Part shown: positions 45,138 through 56,751 of the stretch, one piece after another
How positions within the stretch are numbered: the first letter of the stretch is position 1
Layout: every line of letters starts with the position of its first letter
Origin: Fragaria x ananassa
Lineage: Eukaryota; Streptophyta; Magnoliopsida; Rosales; Rosaceae
DNA: 64,000 bases
Reading direction: 5' to 3'
Assembly (NCBI GenBank): GCA_034370585.1
Contig: CP139761.1
Location: 17,798,501-17,862,500 of the forward strand
Notes under the pieces: generated by a model
Told to the model about the DNA's origin: nothing
The model's database searches: none
Seen by the model: only the letters and a program-made list of their open reading frames with translations
Translations under genes and position numbers: made by a program

Positions 45138-45908
45138 ATGCCTCCTAGACGCCGACCCCGTGTGGCTACCTCGACCAACGCCAATGAGGGTGAGGAAGTG
45201 AGAGGTTTAGCGGATTCTATTGGGGCCTTGTTGAGAGGTGTTCTGGATAGGGTTCAGCCCCCTCGATCTATGAAGAAGAGAGGCGATGAGGGAGTCATTG
45301 AGTTTGAGCGGAGGATCACTACTTTGAGCTACCATATGCCTCATTTGATTCCTGATGAGAGGACCAGGATTGGTATGTTTGTTGACGCACTTGGAGGATT
45401 GTTTGCAGACAAGATGGTCACTGTTGTCTATCTGACATTCCTTGATGCAGTTGGGGCAGCTATGGCCATTGAGACTAGGGGGACTTTTAGTGCTCGGCCT
45501 CAAGATTTCAGTGATCCTAGTCAAGGACCATCTAAGAAGGCTGTTTCATCGTCCGCTTCTGGATCTTCAACGGGCAGTGGCAGTAGTGGGGGATCGGGTT
45601 ATGGTCCTCGGAGCAGAAATATTGGGCGTTTCAGGAGACCCTCTAGGAGCCAGTTGGGTAGGCAGCAGGCCGGTCAGTTTAGTGCTGGTGGTAGTTCCCA
45701 AGGGGGATCATCTGGTGGTCAGACTTTTTCTTTTGGTCAGCAGCAGTCATCTAGATGCTTTGAGTGTGGTGGTCTGGATCATTTAAGGAGAGACTGTCCT
45801 TTGTTGGCACAGAGGACTGCCCCTTCTCAGCAAGGTGGTCAATCTTCAGCTAGAGGCTCTAGTGGTGGTTCTCGTGGTGGTTCAGCAACCAGGGGTGTTT
45901 CTCAGTAG
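45138..45908 (+). pseudogene. Chromovirus gag, internally deleted
   Basis: Starts MPPRRRPRVATSTNANEGEE as in Tekay gag, but jumps from RVQPPRS straight to the end of the capsid domain (EFERRITTLSYHMPHLIPDE, RTRIGMFVDALGG). About 150 residues that normally form the retrotransposon-gag core are missing, without a frameshift. A glycine/serine-rich region and a normal CCHC zinc knuckle follow (CFECGGLDHLRRDC, near 45758-45799). The protein could be made but should not assemble. Ends at a stop at 45906-45908, before the protease. Confidence 0.8.
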
Positions 45909-45932
45909 GGGAGTGGTCAGCGTGGACGTCCC

Positions 45933-46304
45933 TTGACTCGCGCTAGACTGCATGCTATGACCCAGCAGGAGGGTCGTACTTCTCCATATGTCATCATTGG
46001 TACGTTGTTAATTTTTGGTCAGCCAGCTTTTACTTTAATTGATCCCGGAGCCACACATTCATTTATGTCTAGTAGATTCGCCCTTCATGCCAATGTGCCA
46101 TCATCGTCTCTTCCAGGCGAGTGGCATGTATCTCTACCCTCTGGTGAGATGATGATGATAGATTGGGTGTTTGGTGGTTGTGAAGTGCTAGTAGAGGAAT
46201 TTAATTTCAAGGCCGATTTGATTCCTCTAAATATGGTGAAGTTTGATGTGATCTTGGGGATGGACTTCTTAGAGTCTTATAGAGCTATGGCAGATTGTTT
46301 CTGA
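45933..46304 (+). pseudogene. Chromovirus aspartic protease
   Basis: Reads TRARLHAMTQQEG, PAFTLIDPGATHSFMSSRFA, FDVILGMDFLESYRAMADCF and stops. The retropepsin active site normally reads D-S/T-G; here it is DPG, probably inactivating. The stop separates it from RT. Confidence 0.8.
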
Positions 46305-46625
46305 AAGGAAGTAGTGCTTCGAAATCTGGATGGTTTTGAGGTTGTTTTTCAGGGAGAGAGATATGTGATTTCAAGTTGCCTGATATCAGTTGTGGCCGCT
46401 GGGAAATTGTTAAATAAAGGCTGTTAGGCATTCTTAGCTCATGTTGTGGATACAAGTATAGGAGTGTTGGAAGTAGGGGATATTCCTGTAGTAAGAGAGT
46501 TTCCGGACGTGTTTCCCGAGGATTTTCCTGGTTTGCCTCCTATAAGGGATATAGACTTTTCTATCGAGTTGCTTTCTGGAACTATGCCTATCTCTCAGGT
46601 ACCTTACAGAATGACTCCATCATAA

Positions 46626-47840
46626 TTGAAAGAGTTGAAGACTCAATTGCAGGAGTTGGTGGATAAGAGTTTTATTCGGCCTAGCATGTCTCCATGGGGT
46701 GCTCCGGTGTTGTTTATTAAAAAGAAAGATGGCACCATGAGACTATGCATTGATTATAAAAAGCTGAATCAAGTCACAGTGAAGAATAAGTACATGTTGC
46801 CTCGCATTGATGATTTGTTTGATCAGTTGAGAGGGCCTCGGTGTTCTCAAAGATTGATTTGAGATCTGGTTATCATCAGTTTCAGATTCGGGATAGTGAC
46901 GTAGCCAAGACTGCCTTTCGATCACGCTATGGTCATTATGAGTTTGTGGTGATGCCTTTCGGACTTACTAATGCACCTGCGGCGTTCATGGATCTCATGA
47001 ATAGGGTGTTTAGTCCATATCTTGACCGCTTCGTGATCGTGTTCATAGATGATATTTTGGTCTACTCGAAAGTAAGAAGGAGCATGCCAAACATCTAAGA
47101 TTGATATTGCGGACTTTGAGGAATGCTCAGTTGTTTGCCAAGTTCAGCAAGTGTGAGTTTTGGCTGGATAAAGTGGGATTTCTAGGTCATGTAGTTTCAG
47201 CTGAAGGTGTTAGTGTGGATCCTCAGAAGGTGGAAGCGGTGTCCAATTGGAAAAGACCCACAACTGTGACTGAGATTCGTAGTTTCTTGGGGTTAACAGG
47301 TTTTTATCGACGTTTTGTGCAAGACTTTTCAAAGATTGCAGCTCCAATAATCGGATTGACCAAGAAGGGAGTGAAGTTTGAGTGGTTAGATGAGTGTGAG
47401 AAAAGTTTTGAAGAATTAAATAACCGCTTGACTAGTGCTCCGGTGTTGGCACTTCCGGATGATAGCGGGGAGTTTGTGGTGTTTTGTGATGCTTCTAAAC
47501 GAGGTCTAGGTGGGGTATTGATGCAGCATGATCGAGTGATTGCCTACGCTTCTAGGCAATTGAAGCCGCATGAGGTGAATTATCCCACTCATGATTTAGA
47601 GCTTGCAGCTGTGGTTTTTACTCTCAAGTTGTGGAGACACTATCTTTATGGAGCCAAGTGTCATATTTTTACCTATCACAAGAGTTTTCCATATGTGTTC
47701 ACACAAAGGGAGTTGAATATGAGGCAAAGAAGGTGAATGGAGTTGATCAGTGATTATGATTGCACTATAGAATATCATCCAAGAAAGGCTAATGTGGTAG
47801 CTGATGCTCTTAGTCGCAACCCCTCCGTGTCTTTGTTTCA
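46626..47840 (+). pseudogene. Chromovirus reverse transcriptase and RNase H
   Basis: RT starts ELVDKSFIRPSMSPWGAPVL and LCIDYKKLNQVTVKNKYMLP, shifts frame near 46840, then reads FSKIDLRSGYHQFQIRDSD, MPFGLTNAPAAFMDLMNRVF and FIDDILVYSK (catalytic FIDD near 47047). A second shift near 47085 precedes NCEFWLDKVGFLGHVVS-type thumb residues (SKCEFWLDKVGFLGHV). RNase H follows: FVVFCDASKRGLGGVLMQ, YPTHDLELAAVVFTLKLWRH, ending about 47815 with ADALSRN after another stop. Confidence 0.85.
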
Positions 47841-47889
47841 CTTAAGGATGGTTTGAGTTCCATTTCTTTGTGAGCTACGAGCTACAGGG

Positions 47890-49377
47890 GTGGATTTAGC
47901 GGTGGATGAAATGGGTGCCTTGGTAGCTAATTTTCATGTGAGGCCAGTTTTGGATAAAGTACGGGACGCACAGTATAATGATCATTCCATAGTTCGGTTG
48001 ATAGAAAGAGCATCGGATGAAGTTGCAGAGAATTTTTCGGTAAGAAGAGATGGGTCGTTGCTGTTTAAAAATAGGCTTTGTGTGCCAAAGAGGAACGAAG
48101 AGTTAAAGATTAAGTTAATGGAGGAAGCTCATAGTTCTGCTTATGCTGCTCACCAGGGAAGTACAAAGATGTATCGGACTCTGAAGGATTATTATTGGTG
48201 GCCAAACATGAAGAGAGAAATTGCAGCTTTTGTGAGTAGGTGTCTGATTTGTCAGCAGGTGAAAGCTGAAAGGCAGAAACCTTTAGGGTTGCTTGAGCTG
48301 TTGCCTATTCTAGTGTGGAAGTGGGATCACATCACCATGGATTTTGTCTTCAGTTTACCTCGTACCCGTGAAGGGCATAATGATATTTGGGTGATCATGG
48401 ATAGGCTCACTAAATCTGCTCATTTCTTGCCAGTGGGAAAGAAGTATTCGCTGGATAAATTGGTTGAGCTGTATGTGAATAAGATTGTCAGACTTCATGG
48501 CGTACCTGAATCCGTAGTGTCAGATTGGGATCCTAGATTTGCTTCTAAATTTTGGGGAGCTCTTCAGGCAGCTTTAGGTACCCGACTACACTTCAGCACT
48601 GTTTTTCATCCTCAGACTGATGGGCAATCAGAGAGGACTATCCAAACTTTGGAGGATATGCTGAGAGCTTGTGCCTTGCAGTTTAGGGGGAGTTGGGATA
48701 AGAACCTTTCTTTGATGGAGTTTGCATATAACAATAGCTTCCATTCGAGTATCGGTATGACTCCCTTTGAGACACTTTATGGGAAGCAGTGTCGTACGCC
48801 ATTATGTTGGAATGATGTAGGAGAAAGAGAGCTTTGTGGTCCTGAGATTATCCATGACACAAATGAGAAGATCAAGGTGGTCAGAGATAGACTCAAGGCT
48901 GCTCAGAGTAGGCAAAAGAGTTATGCAGATGTCCGCAGGAATGACCCTGAGTTTCAAGTAGGTGATTGGGTGTTCCTGAAACTATCTCCTTGGAAAGGGG
49001 TAGTATGTTTTGGCAAGCGTGGGAAGCTTAGTCCGAGGAATATTGGGCCTTATGAGATAATAGAGCGAGTTGGCTCTCTTGCCTATCAGTTAGTTTTGCC
49101 TCCGGAGTTGTCCAGGATACATAATGTGTTCCATGTATCCATGCTTCGCAAGTATATTGCTGATCCTTCTTATGTGCTGGAAGAGCAGCCGATTAGTTTG
49201 CAGAATGATTTGTCCTATGATGAGGAGCCGGTTCAGATTCTTGACCGAAAGGAGCAAGTGCTTAGGAACAAGACAATTTCGCTTGTCAAATTGCTTTGGA
49301 GAAGCCACCAAGTAGAGGAAGCTACTTCGGAATCAGAGGAGCAAATGAGGCTGCAGTTTCCTTATCTCTTTGAGTAA
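47890..49377 (+). CDS. Chromovirus integrase with chromodomain-like C-terminus (495-residue intact frame)
   Basis: Zinc-binding HHCC: EEAHSSAYAAHQGSTKMYRT and RCLICQQVKAERQKP. DDE core: WDHITMDFVFSLPRT (first D), VIMDRLTKSAHFLPV, VSDWDPRFASKFWGAL (second D; most relatives have SDRDPRF) and FHPQTDGQSERTIQTLEDML (E). GPY/F module: KLSPRNIGPYEIIERVG. The tail, LDRKEQVLRNKTISLVKLLW and RSHQVEEATSESEEQMR, is the group II chromodomain of Tekay-type elements, thought to steer integration to heterochromatin. The frame lacks an upstream connection to RT. It is a transposon product. Confidence 0.88.
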   Translation: MDLAVDEMGALVANFHVRPVLDKVRDAQYNDHSIVRLIERASDEVAENFSVRRDGSLLFKNRLCVPKRNEELKIKLMEEAHSSAYAAHQGSTKMYRTLKDYYWWPNMKREIAAFVSRCLICQQVKAERQKPLGLLELLPILVWKWDHITMDFVFSLPRTREGHNDIWVIMDRLTKSAHFLPVGKKYSLDKLVELYVNKIVRLHGVPESVVSDWDPRFASKFWGALQAALGTRLHFSTVFHPQTDGQSERTIQTLEDMLRACALQFRGSWDKNLSLMEFAYNNSFHSSIGMTPFETLYGKQCRTPLCWNDVGERELCGPEIIHDTNEKIKVVRDRLKAAQSRQKSYADVRRNDPEFQVGDWVFLKLSPWKGVVCFGKRGKLSPRNIGPYEIIERVGSLAYQLVLPPELSRIHNVFHVSMLRKYIADPSYVLEEQPISLQNDLSYDEEPVQILDRKEQVLRNKTISLVKLLWRSHQVEEATSESEEQMRLQFPYLFE

Positions 49378-49424
49378 CGAGTTTGTAAATTTTGAGGACG
49401 AAACTTTTATAAGGAGGGGAGAAT

Positions 49425-51626
49425 TGTCACGCCCCGACCCATAATTTTTACCTTTATTACTAGCATAGTGGTAATAAGAGTTTCTACCATTTCGTCATTA
49501 AGTGTATAATTTAATTGATCCCTAGAGAGGTTGTAGGGGACAATTATTTCTTAGGATTATTCGAATGAAGAAATTGTGACGACGGTAAAAATGGTAATTT
49601 TTTTGCTAGTAAAAGGTAATTTTATTGGGGTGTTAAATTTTTGGTTTTGGGTATATTAAGTGTGGGTTGGATCCGGTTTGGGCTAAGCCCATTTTCTTTC
49701 TTCTCCCTCCCGTTTCTCTCTCTCTCTCCTCACGCTTTCTCTCTTTCCTTCCACGACTGCCGGATTTTCTCCACCGTGAAAGTCGCCGTCCGGCCACCCA
49801 GGGACCGCCGGACTAGTCCCGTTCGGACCCTCGCCTCTTCCTCTCTCTTCCTAGGATGGTGCCCGCGCGCGGAACGCTGCCGACCGGGAGAAAAGGCCGC
49901 CGAAGGTTCCGACTGCCCAAAGTTTCTTTTCGCCGGAACGCCTTCCTCCGGCCGCCATAGCCGGCGATCCTTGGCTCAAAAGAAAGCCCTTCTCCCATGC
50001 TTCAATCCCTCCAAAGGGCTCGCTCCATCTCGAGCTAGCTAAGGAGAAATCGGTATTTGAAATTCTAGGGTTTTTATGTGTGTTTTCGTTCGATTGACAT
50101 GGTTAGGCTTAGAATTGGAGTTTATGATAGTTAGGAATGTTGTAGAGGAGGTTGAGAGAAAAATGCTGCCAAATTTTGGAGTGCATCGGAGGTCGCCGGA
50201 GTTGGTCGCCGGCTGCCGCCGAGAAAATTGTTTTTGGTGGGGAAAAATGTGAGGAGTTTAATGGAATAAGTTTTAGAATTTTTGGAGGAGTTTTGGATAG
50301 GTTTAAGAATTGTTGAAGTTTGGTATTTTTGGCGGATTATTAAGTTAGAATCCGGCCATTAGATTTTATTTGGTGGAAGGTGATTTTGAGGATGTCGGTA
50401 ATTTTTTGTGGAGTTTTGAGGTTGGCAGTGGATTCAAGATTTTGGAGTGTTAGGCTTGGTTGAGCACGCGAAGCATATTTATTTATGCATGTTTTGCTGT
50501 AAGCGTCGGTGTTTTATTTAAGGTTTTATTTATTTGGAACAGGACGTGAGAAGGCTCGAGCGGAAAAGACCTCCGACCGACATCAGGCTTATGCCTAATC
50601 TGTGAGTGGACCTTTGTTTTAATTAATGTGTTCGAAATGCTTTATCGTTTTGAATGATTTTCTGTTGTTGGATATTTCCCGAAATTGAGAATTTCGGTGA
50701 TTATACTCTTATATGAGAATAGTATGTATATGATTAAATGCTAGCTAGCTATACGTGATTTCCCCCCATATTGAGGTACAATTCCAGTATAGGGTGACAT
50801 GAGCGTTAGACGCGAGCGTCGTAGCCCTGTGCAACTTTCTATTTTCGTATTCATTCATAGATTTCGTACAAGGAGTAAGCACGTATATATAACTCGGCCG
50901 CTTCCCCCATCCTGATGTACAATTCCAGTGTGGGGTGACGTGAGCGTTAGACGCAAGCGTAGTAGCTTTGTATGGTATATATTTTTCAAGTTGTTCATAG
51001 ATATCGTACAAAGAGTTAGGCGAGTGTACATACATACAAAAATATTTAATATCTTAGCCTGAGAGGCAATTTCTTAAAGTTTAGGAGTCTAGCCAGGATA
51101 GACCCCAGTTCAGAATCTTTCCAGTTGAGCTTTTGTTTTTACCGATGATGAAGTGTTTTCTTTGAAAGCATTTTTGGGGAAATATTTATTTGTTGTCGGA
51201 ATCGTTTTGTCCACTCACTCTGACGTGTTGAATATTTTTCCCCTGGGCTCTTCGTTTTTAAAAATGCGCAGTCTGCAGAGTTCGCGTGAGGTCTAGAAGG
51301 AGACGTCGAGGTCACCTATCTATCCGCTACGTTTCGCCAGTAGGTTACCTGTTTAATCTACTTAGGGTTTGTTAGCTTCCGCTGTGTATTATTTTATTTT
51401 TAGTAGCTCTGAATACTGTTGGGATTACTCTATAACTTATTCTAGCTACTTTTGGGTTGTAACGGAGGATTTATTTTGAGTAAAAAGGTGGTTTTTAAAT
51501 TCTTACAAGTTAAGATTGTCCATTTTCGAGGGAGGTTTGCTGAGTTCTTCGGTAAATTTTCCTTGGAGGTGGTCCCCACATGACTCATCTCGGGTTTCGG
51601 AGTGAAATTCGGGGCGGGTCCTGACA
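49425..51626 (+). repeat. Chromovirus 3' LTR
   Basis: 2202 bp, paired with 42731-44932. Small differences, such as a shorter CT tract near 49718 and an extra block AGCCAGGATAG near 51091, balance to give the same length. Confidence 0.92.
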
Positions 51627-51778
51627 GTATCCATTCAATTTCTTAAAAAATGTTCACTAATCTTTAACTTCTTGAGGAATTCTTCAGCAGTGGTTGTGAA
51701 TGACTCATTTTCTCTACCTTTTCTACCTTGTTTCCATAGGAGCAAGTAAAAATGATTGAGATAGAACCATCTGGTTTA

Positions 51779-52129
51779 TGTTGAGATATAAATCTCACAT
51801 CGGGAAAAAGGACTTTGCCTGTGGGTTTATAAAGGTATGTGCTACTCTATCCATTACCAATTGGTTTTAGATGTGAACCTCAAACTACTTCATCATGGTA
51901 TCAGAGCGAGTTACCCACGTCTACGTGTGAATGCGTAATGACCACACGGACTACACGTCACCCAAATAGTTATCCACGTGTATGGCTTAAAGATTCGCTA
52001 CACGTGCGGGGACGTGTTAAAATATAAATCTCACATCGGAAAAAAGACTTTGCCTGTGGGTTTATAAAAGTTTGGGTCACTCCATCCATTGCCAATTAGT
52101 TTTGCATGTGAACCCAGACTACTTCATCA
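51779..52129 (+). mobile_element. TRIM (terminal-repeat retrotransposon in miniature), 351 bp
   Basis: LTRs of 117 bp (51779-51895) and 115 bp (52015-52129), both starting TGTT, containing ATATAAATCTCACATCGG and GACTTTGCCTGTGGG, and ending CTACTTCATCA. A methionine-tRNA primer site, TGGTATCAGAGC, starts at 51896, directly after the first LTR, and GCGGGGACG serves as the purine tract. The 119-bp interior codes for nothing. Flanks GTTTA and ATTTA give a 5-bp duplication with one mismatch. Confidence 0.9.
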
Positions 52130-52953
52130 ATTTAAAAGTATCGCATTTTCTTTTGTAAACAACCTAATAGAGCTCCATACCTCAAAGCCTGGGTTGTGTA
52201 AGGCTAGCTTTACTCATGGTGGTTGGGGTTCTTAATGCCATTTAACAATCTTCCTACTATCCCTTACAGTGTAGGTATGACCAATATCAATGTGTTATCA
52301 TCGTGACAAGTCCAATGTCAATGGCCATCAATGCCATGGACTCATGGTCTTGTCCTAATGATGTAAGTTTCCTCTTTCATCAGTTCTGCACAGCACAGAA
52401 GACAGAGCTGATAGCACTGCAATTTCCGAGGGTTTATTTAGCTTCCTCTCCCTACCTTAATGAAAACCAACGGAGGGTTTGTTGGGATATTTATGATGTT
52501 TCTCTAGGGGTTTCATTGCTATGATAATTTATATTGAACTCTCCAAAGTTCAGAACTTGCAGTATTGTTGTAGCAGTGGTCTTGCTGAGTTGTGAGCTTT
52601 GCTAAAGCTAATGATATCTACTGCTATAAACAGCTTAAAGGCTTCTTCAACAGATTGTGTACTACATCAAGTATGGAAAGGTTTGGTTGGTTTCAGGAAA
52701 AAAAAAAATTGAAATTGAATGCAACCCTCTTTGACTACTCAATTCGAATGAACTGTCAAAAGCCTCAGTTATGTAAAGTACCAATCCATTTCACTTTTCC
52801 TGAAGAGAGTAGAGAAGCTAAAGAGTGCGATTTAAGTCATTTATAGAAAAGCTTTGATAGCTGCGCGCTTGGCTTTGCTTTGCTTTGTACTATATTAGAG
52901 AGCCTCACTCACTCACACTGATTTCAACCTCTCGTGAATGTAAGCTCTTTCTA
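52130..52953 (+). promoter_or_regulatory. Upstream region and 5' UTR of the HIPP gene
   Basis: Short open frames (for example at 52303-52524 and 52592-52846) show no recognised protein and no splice logic. The last 100 bp before the start codon carries an iterated TTTGC (GGCTTTGCTTTGCTTTG), TACTATATTAGAGAG as a possible TATA element near 52890, and a C/T-rich leader. Exact promoter elements are uncertain. Confidence 0.35.
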
Positions 52954-54033
52954 ATGTCTGCTCAAGAAGCCTCAGAGCTATTCAAATGTCAGGTACGACT
53001 TGTATGGTTGTTAGTTTACAGAACATAACCCTATGTCTTCTTTCTCTTTCTTTCTATCTATTCAGAGATGGTGATTTCTTTGTTGGCTTTTTTTTATTCC
53101 AGACATGGGTCTTGAAAGTTTTTATCCACTGTGAAGGTTGCAAGAGGCGAGTCAAGAAAGTTCTACAGAGAATTGATGGTACTGAAAATGAAGAATAACA
53201 CAAACGTTAGACTTAAAACTTCTAGTCTTTTGACTACATGCATTTGTTATCATCTTGCAGGTGTTTACACCACATCTATTGAGGCAGAGCAAAGCAGAGT
53301 CACAGTCACTGGAGACGTCGACGTTCAGACCCTCATCAAGAAGTTGATTGTAAGAACTGGTAAGCATGCCGAACCATGGCCAGAAAATCTGACCACGAAA
53401 GAAAAGACCAAGCCTGTGAAAGTCAAGAGCAATGGTAAACAGAAATCCTCAGATATTTGCCAAAGTCAGCGGAGTACTACATGTGACAAAGTTGGAGCGC
53501 TCGGGCTAAACAGAACAAGTGAGGGTGACACGACTAGGTTTTACAGAGAGGAACAATGCCAACTGTCAAAGAAGGTTCACATTCTGCCGAAGAAATCTCT
53601 GAATATTCATGATTCTCAGGCCATGGATCTTCAGCTCAGTGAAAGTGAAAAAGGGAGTGTTAGTGGCAAAAAGACCAGGAATGGCCAAAGATGTTATTTG
53701 GGTTCAACAAGCTGTGGTGCACCTGCAAGCACAGTTTCTCAACATTCTAATGATCACAATGCTGGTCCGGTTGATCTCAGCCATATCATCGGAAATATGT
53801 ATCCGATGGACTACCACTCTCATTTGGTGTTCAATGGGAGTGACATTATAGCAGCTGCTACATCACTGCCTAGCATGATCTTGGCTCCTTACTATTGTTA
53901 TGGTCCATCATCACAGACTTCACAGTGCAAGGGTGCAGCTAATGGTGAACAGATTGATCAAGTCAATGCAACATATCTTAACAGCCTGCAGATTTTGAGT
54001 GATGACAATGCCAATGGCTGTTTTATCATGTGA
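52954..54033 (+). CDS. Heavy-metal-associated isoprenylated plant protein (HIPP), 295 residues
   Basis: Three exons, 52954-52992, 53103-53178 and 53261-54033, with GT/AG junctions and consistent phases. The protein begins MSAQEASELFKCQ. An HMA domain (residues about 14-78) carries the metal-binding pair in VFIHCEGCKRRVKKVLQRID, Cys23 and Cys26, then GVYTTSIEAEQSRVTVTGDV and VQTLIKKLIVRTGKHAEPWP. A long polar, low-complexity middle follows. The C-terminus is NANGCFIM, a CaaX box; the terminal methionine favours farnesylation. HIPPs are membrane-tethered metal chaperones or signalling adaptors in heavy-metal and stress responses. The ATG at 52954 heads a short exon, as is common for this family. 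No defect seen. Confidence 0.9.
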
Positions 54034-55940
54034 TTCTAAGCCGATGTTATGTGTGTGACAGTAAGGGGCAAGCTAGAATAGTTCAGTAGGGGTAGGTTAT
54101 TGCATTTTCAGCTGTAATCCTTCATCAGATTCATGTTCAATATGAGAGGATTAAGTTAAGTGTGACCTTCAGACCCCAAAAAAAAGAAGGGAATTTTCAT
54201 ATACACTCAATTTTGAAGAGTGATTTTAAATAAAATTCATCTAATATTCATATTTGATAGACATCTACAATGTAATAATTATGATAAATATTATGTCTAA
54301 AATCCATCTAATATTCCTACCTTTGCGCACTAAAATAGCCATAACTTCTTCATTACAATAGATATGGACGAACTGCGATAGGTTCTGAAAACTAGACTCG
54401 TAGAGCTTTTCAATGATATAAAGCTCACTGTCTGGTTCATCCGGAGCTGTTCACAAAGCTCACACGAAGTTGACTGTCCAGAAATGACATATTGCTGTTT
54501 TTCGCAGAATTGGCATGTGCGAAGCTATGAAGCTTGCAGGTGGCGTGTAGGCTTTTGTCTTAGACAAAAGTGACATGTGTATGATCAAAACCAAGTCCTT
54601 TCGGTCGTTCTAAGGTCGTAAACTCCATGACTAGTTAGCAAAATCTCCCTAACATGAACATAAACTAACTCAGAATACCTAAAGGATTCGATCATGATGA
54701 TAATTTTCCGGTTTTGATAAGTCTTCAACGTCTTTTGCAAGACGGCAGTTGGTTTAATAGTATAGGGAGATCCAAAATCAAAAGCTTTTGGTAACTCCAA
54801 GTCAGTATGACTAGGCATGTCCGTAGGTGCTAGGCACACTTGAAACCACTATCTCCTTAATTTCGGACAATTCTAAGACATTACACTGAGCTTGGATGAG
54901 CCTAGTTGAACAATTGATGATGGAAAATCCGCTATAGGGTAAAATACTTAACCAGAAACACTTTAGTGATCCTTCTTGAGGATGCAAGGCCGTGCGTCAT
55001 CTTCACTTGGAAGAGACCAAAACGGCACAATCTAACCATGTAGATTGTAAATATGCCATGCTTCTAAGGACGATGTAAAAATGTACATCTTGTTTGTAAA
55101 TCAATACAAACCATAAGAGAAGAATAGTTTCATAACTTCGGGAAAAAAAATCTCAAGGCATTCATTATTGCTAATGTGAGTACATCGAGGTCTCAAATAG
55201 ACGAATGACGTCGATATAACGCCTTAGTACATATAGCTTGCAACGAAAATCAATGTCTAGCCGATGACGTCAAAGTCATGGGTAGCTAGAGCAAGATCCG
55301 AATCTATGAAATTCGCGATCATGAGGATGATGTTCTTGTCCTCATATTGATTTTCCGTACCTTTTTGTATGCATTCACAATTTGAAGGAGCTTGACAATC
55401 TTGAACCAGTGATCCGAAGATCCACAACGGTTGCATTATCATGAGCTGATGTGAGTAGTTTTGACAAAATGATGTCTAGACTGGGAGTGTCTCTATTAGA
55501 GCCGGCGACACCTCCCCCTCTTTTCTAGACATCGGCACAACGTTTTCTGCCGTTGCCGTGACCCATATTGTTATCCCCACATTAGGGGATAATCCCAAAT
55601 ACGTTTATCGCATTAGCGTATATACAATTCATGTTTGCAATTGTATAATCAAAATCAAGTCTCGTTGGTAATTCCAAACCAACTTGGAGGACTTAGAGAA
55701 TTTGATGATGATCGAATCCGCTAAAGATTATGGATCATGATGCCACAAAAGATCATCGACAATATGTAGTCAATTAAGGTGGTAAACAATCAACTTGACT
55801 AATAACTCAATATGTAGTCAATTAGGCATCTAGTATGTCAAAACTCAAAAGAGCAGAATGTTACATTGCTCTTGCATACAAAACCAAGATGTTATGAGAC
55901 TCGATAGAAGTCACAAATAATGCTTTTAATGGTTTGTCCT

Positions 55941-56093
55941 TCGGATTGATCACACACAATCCGAAAAAGCCACGAATTGATCAAACATAATTCGGAAAAA
56001 GACCTCGGATTAATCAAACACAATTCGGTGATAGGTCGAGGTTGATCATACACAACCCGAACAAGGAAATAAGAGTGATCAAACACACTTTTG
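55941..56093 (-). other. Tandem hairpin array in the leader of the copia-2 relative (five units)
   Basis: Read on the minus strand the five units, 5' to 3', have arm-loop-arm: CAAAAGTG TGTTTGAT CACTCTTA (56070-56093); TCGGGTTG TGTATGAT CAACCTCG (56037-56060); CCGAATTG TGTTTGAT TAATCCGA (56005-56028); CCGAATTA TGTTTGAT CAATTCGT (55972-55995); TCGGATTG TGTGTGAT CAATCCGA (55941-55964). The last has a perfect 8-bp stem; the others have one or two mismatches or G-U pairs. Spacing is 31-33 nt. Loops are constant or differ by one base, while arms vary together. This is the counterpart of 13246-13374. Confidence 0.7.
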
Positions 56094-56751
56094 ACCCGCA
56101 AATAAAATTTCAGGATTTTTGAAACCTACACGCACAAAATCCCAAACATAGAATGGAGATCGAGAAGGGAGAAATGATTTTATCCCCAAGTTATTCCAAA
56201 GTAAATAACTGTAATATTAAAGCTTACTTGCTAGTTTGCCAAATAAACTACTTTTATAAGAGTTCTGATGAGTTTGAGTCGATTGCAGGCTTCGACCGAG
56301 GGTTGGGAACCTTTCTACCTTTGCTTGGAAGACGAGCAATCTTGAAATCTTTGGTTTCTAGAGGTTGCTGAGAGGAGAAACAACGTTTCGCCTACTTCTA
56401 CTTCGAATTTGGGGCTGAAAATTTGACAGGAGGAGAAGCTCTGGATGGGGAAGCTTCTGTCAAAAATTCAGGTTGATCGGAGCAAGGGAATGTGGTGAAC
56501 CGGTGGTCGGTAGAGGCGGCGGTCTGGAATCTTTCGGAAGCCAGTTCGGAGACTTTCTGGCCGGTTCTCAAGGTGAGGCCGGCGGCGTTGGATCCGGGAC
56601 GGAGAGAGCGTTATGGGGATATAAACTTTTGACAGAGGGCAGTAGGAATTTTGGTCGAAAATCGGGAAAAACAAGGCTGCTCGATTTTAGGGTTTTGGAA
56701 AACAAATGGTGAACTATTGGCTCTAGGGTTAAAACAAAATGCATGATAACA

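Larger units (their letters stand above)
42731..51626 (+). mobile_element. Tekay/Del-type chromovirus (Ty3/gypsy), 8.9 kb
   Basis: Two LTRs of identical length (2202 bp) enclose gag, protease, RT, RNase H, integrase and a C-terminal chromodomain-like tail. Flanks GAATC and GTATC form a 5-bp duplication with one mismatch. The primer site (44935-44946) fits initiator methionine tRNA, and the purine tract AAGGAGGGGAGAA lies before the 3' LTR. The LTRs are visibly more alike than those of the TAT element, so this is the youngest large insertion here. It is still broken: gag is shortened, stops follow the protease, and RT has a frameshift. Confidence 0.93.

Noticed and set aside
53131..53200. HIPP translation starting in the frame of the uninterrupted ORF at 53131
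   Set aside because: That frame crosses an intron; the spliced model from 52954 restores the HMA domain in phase.
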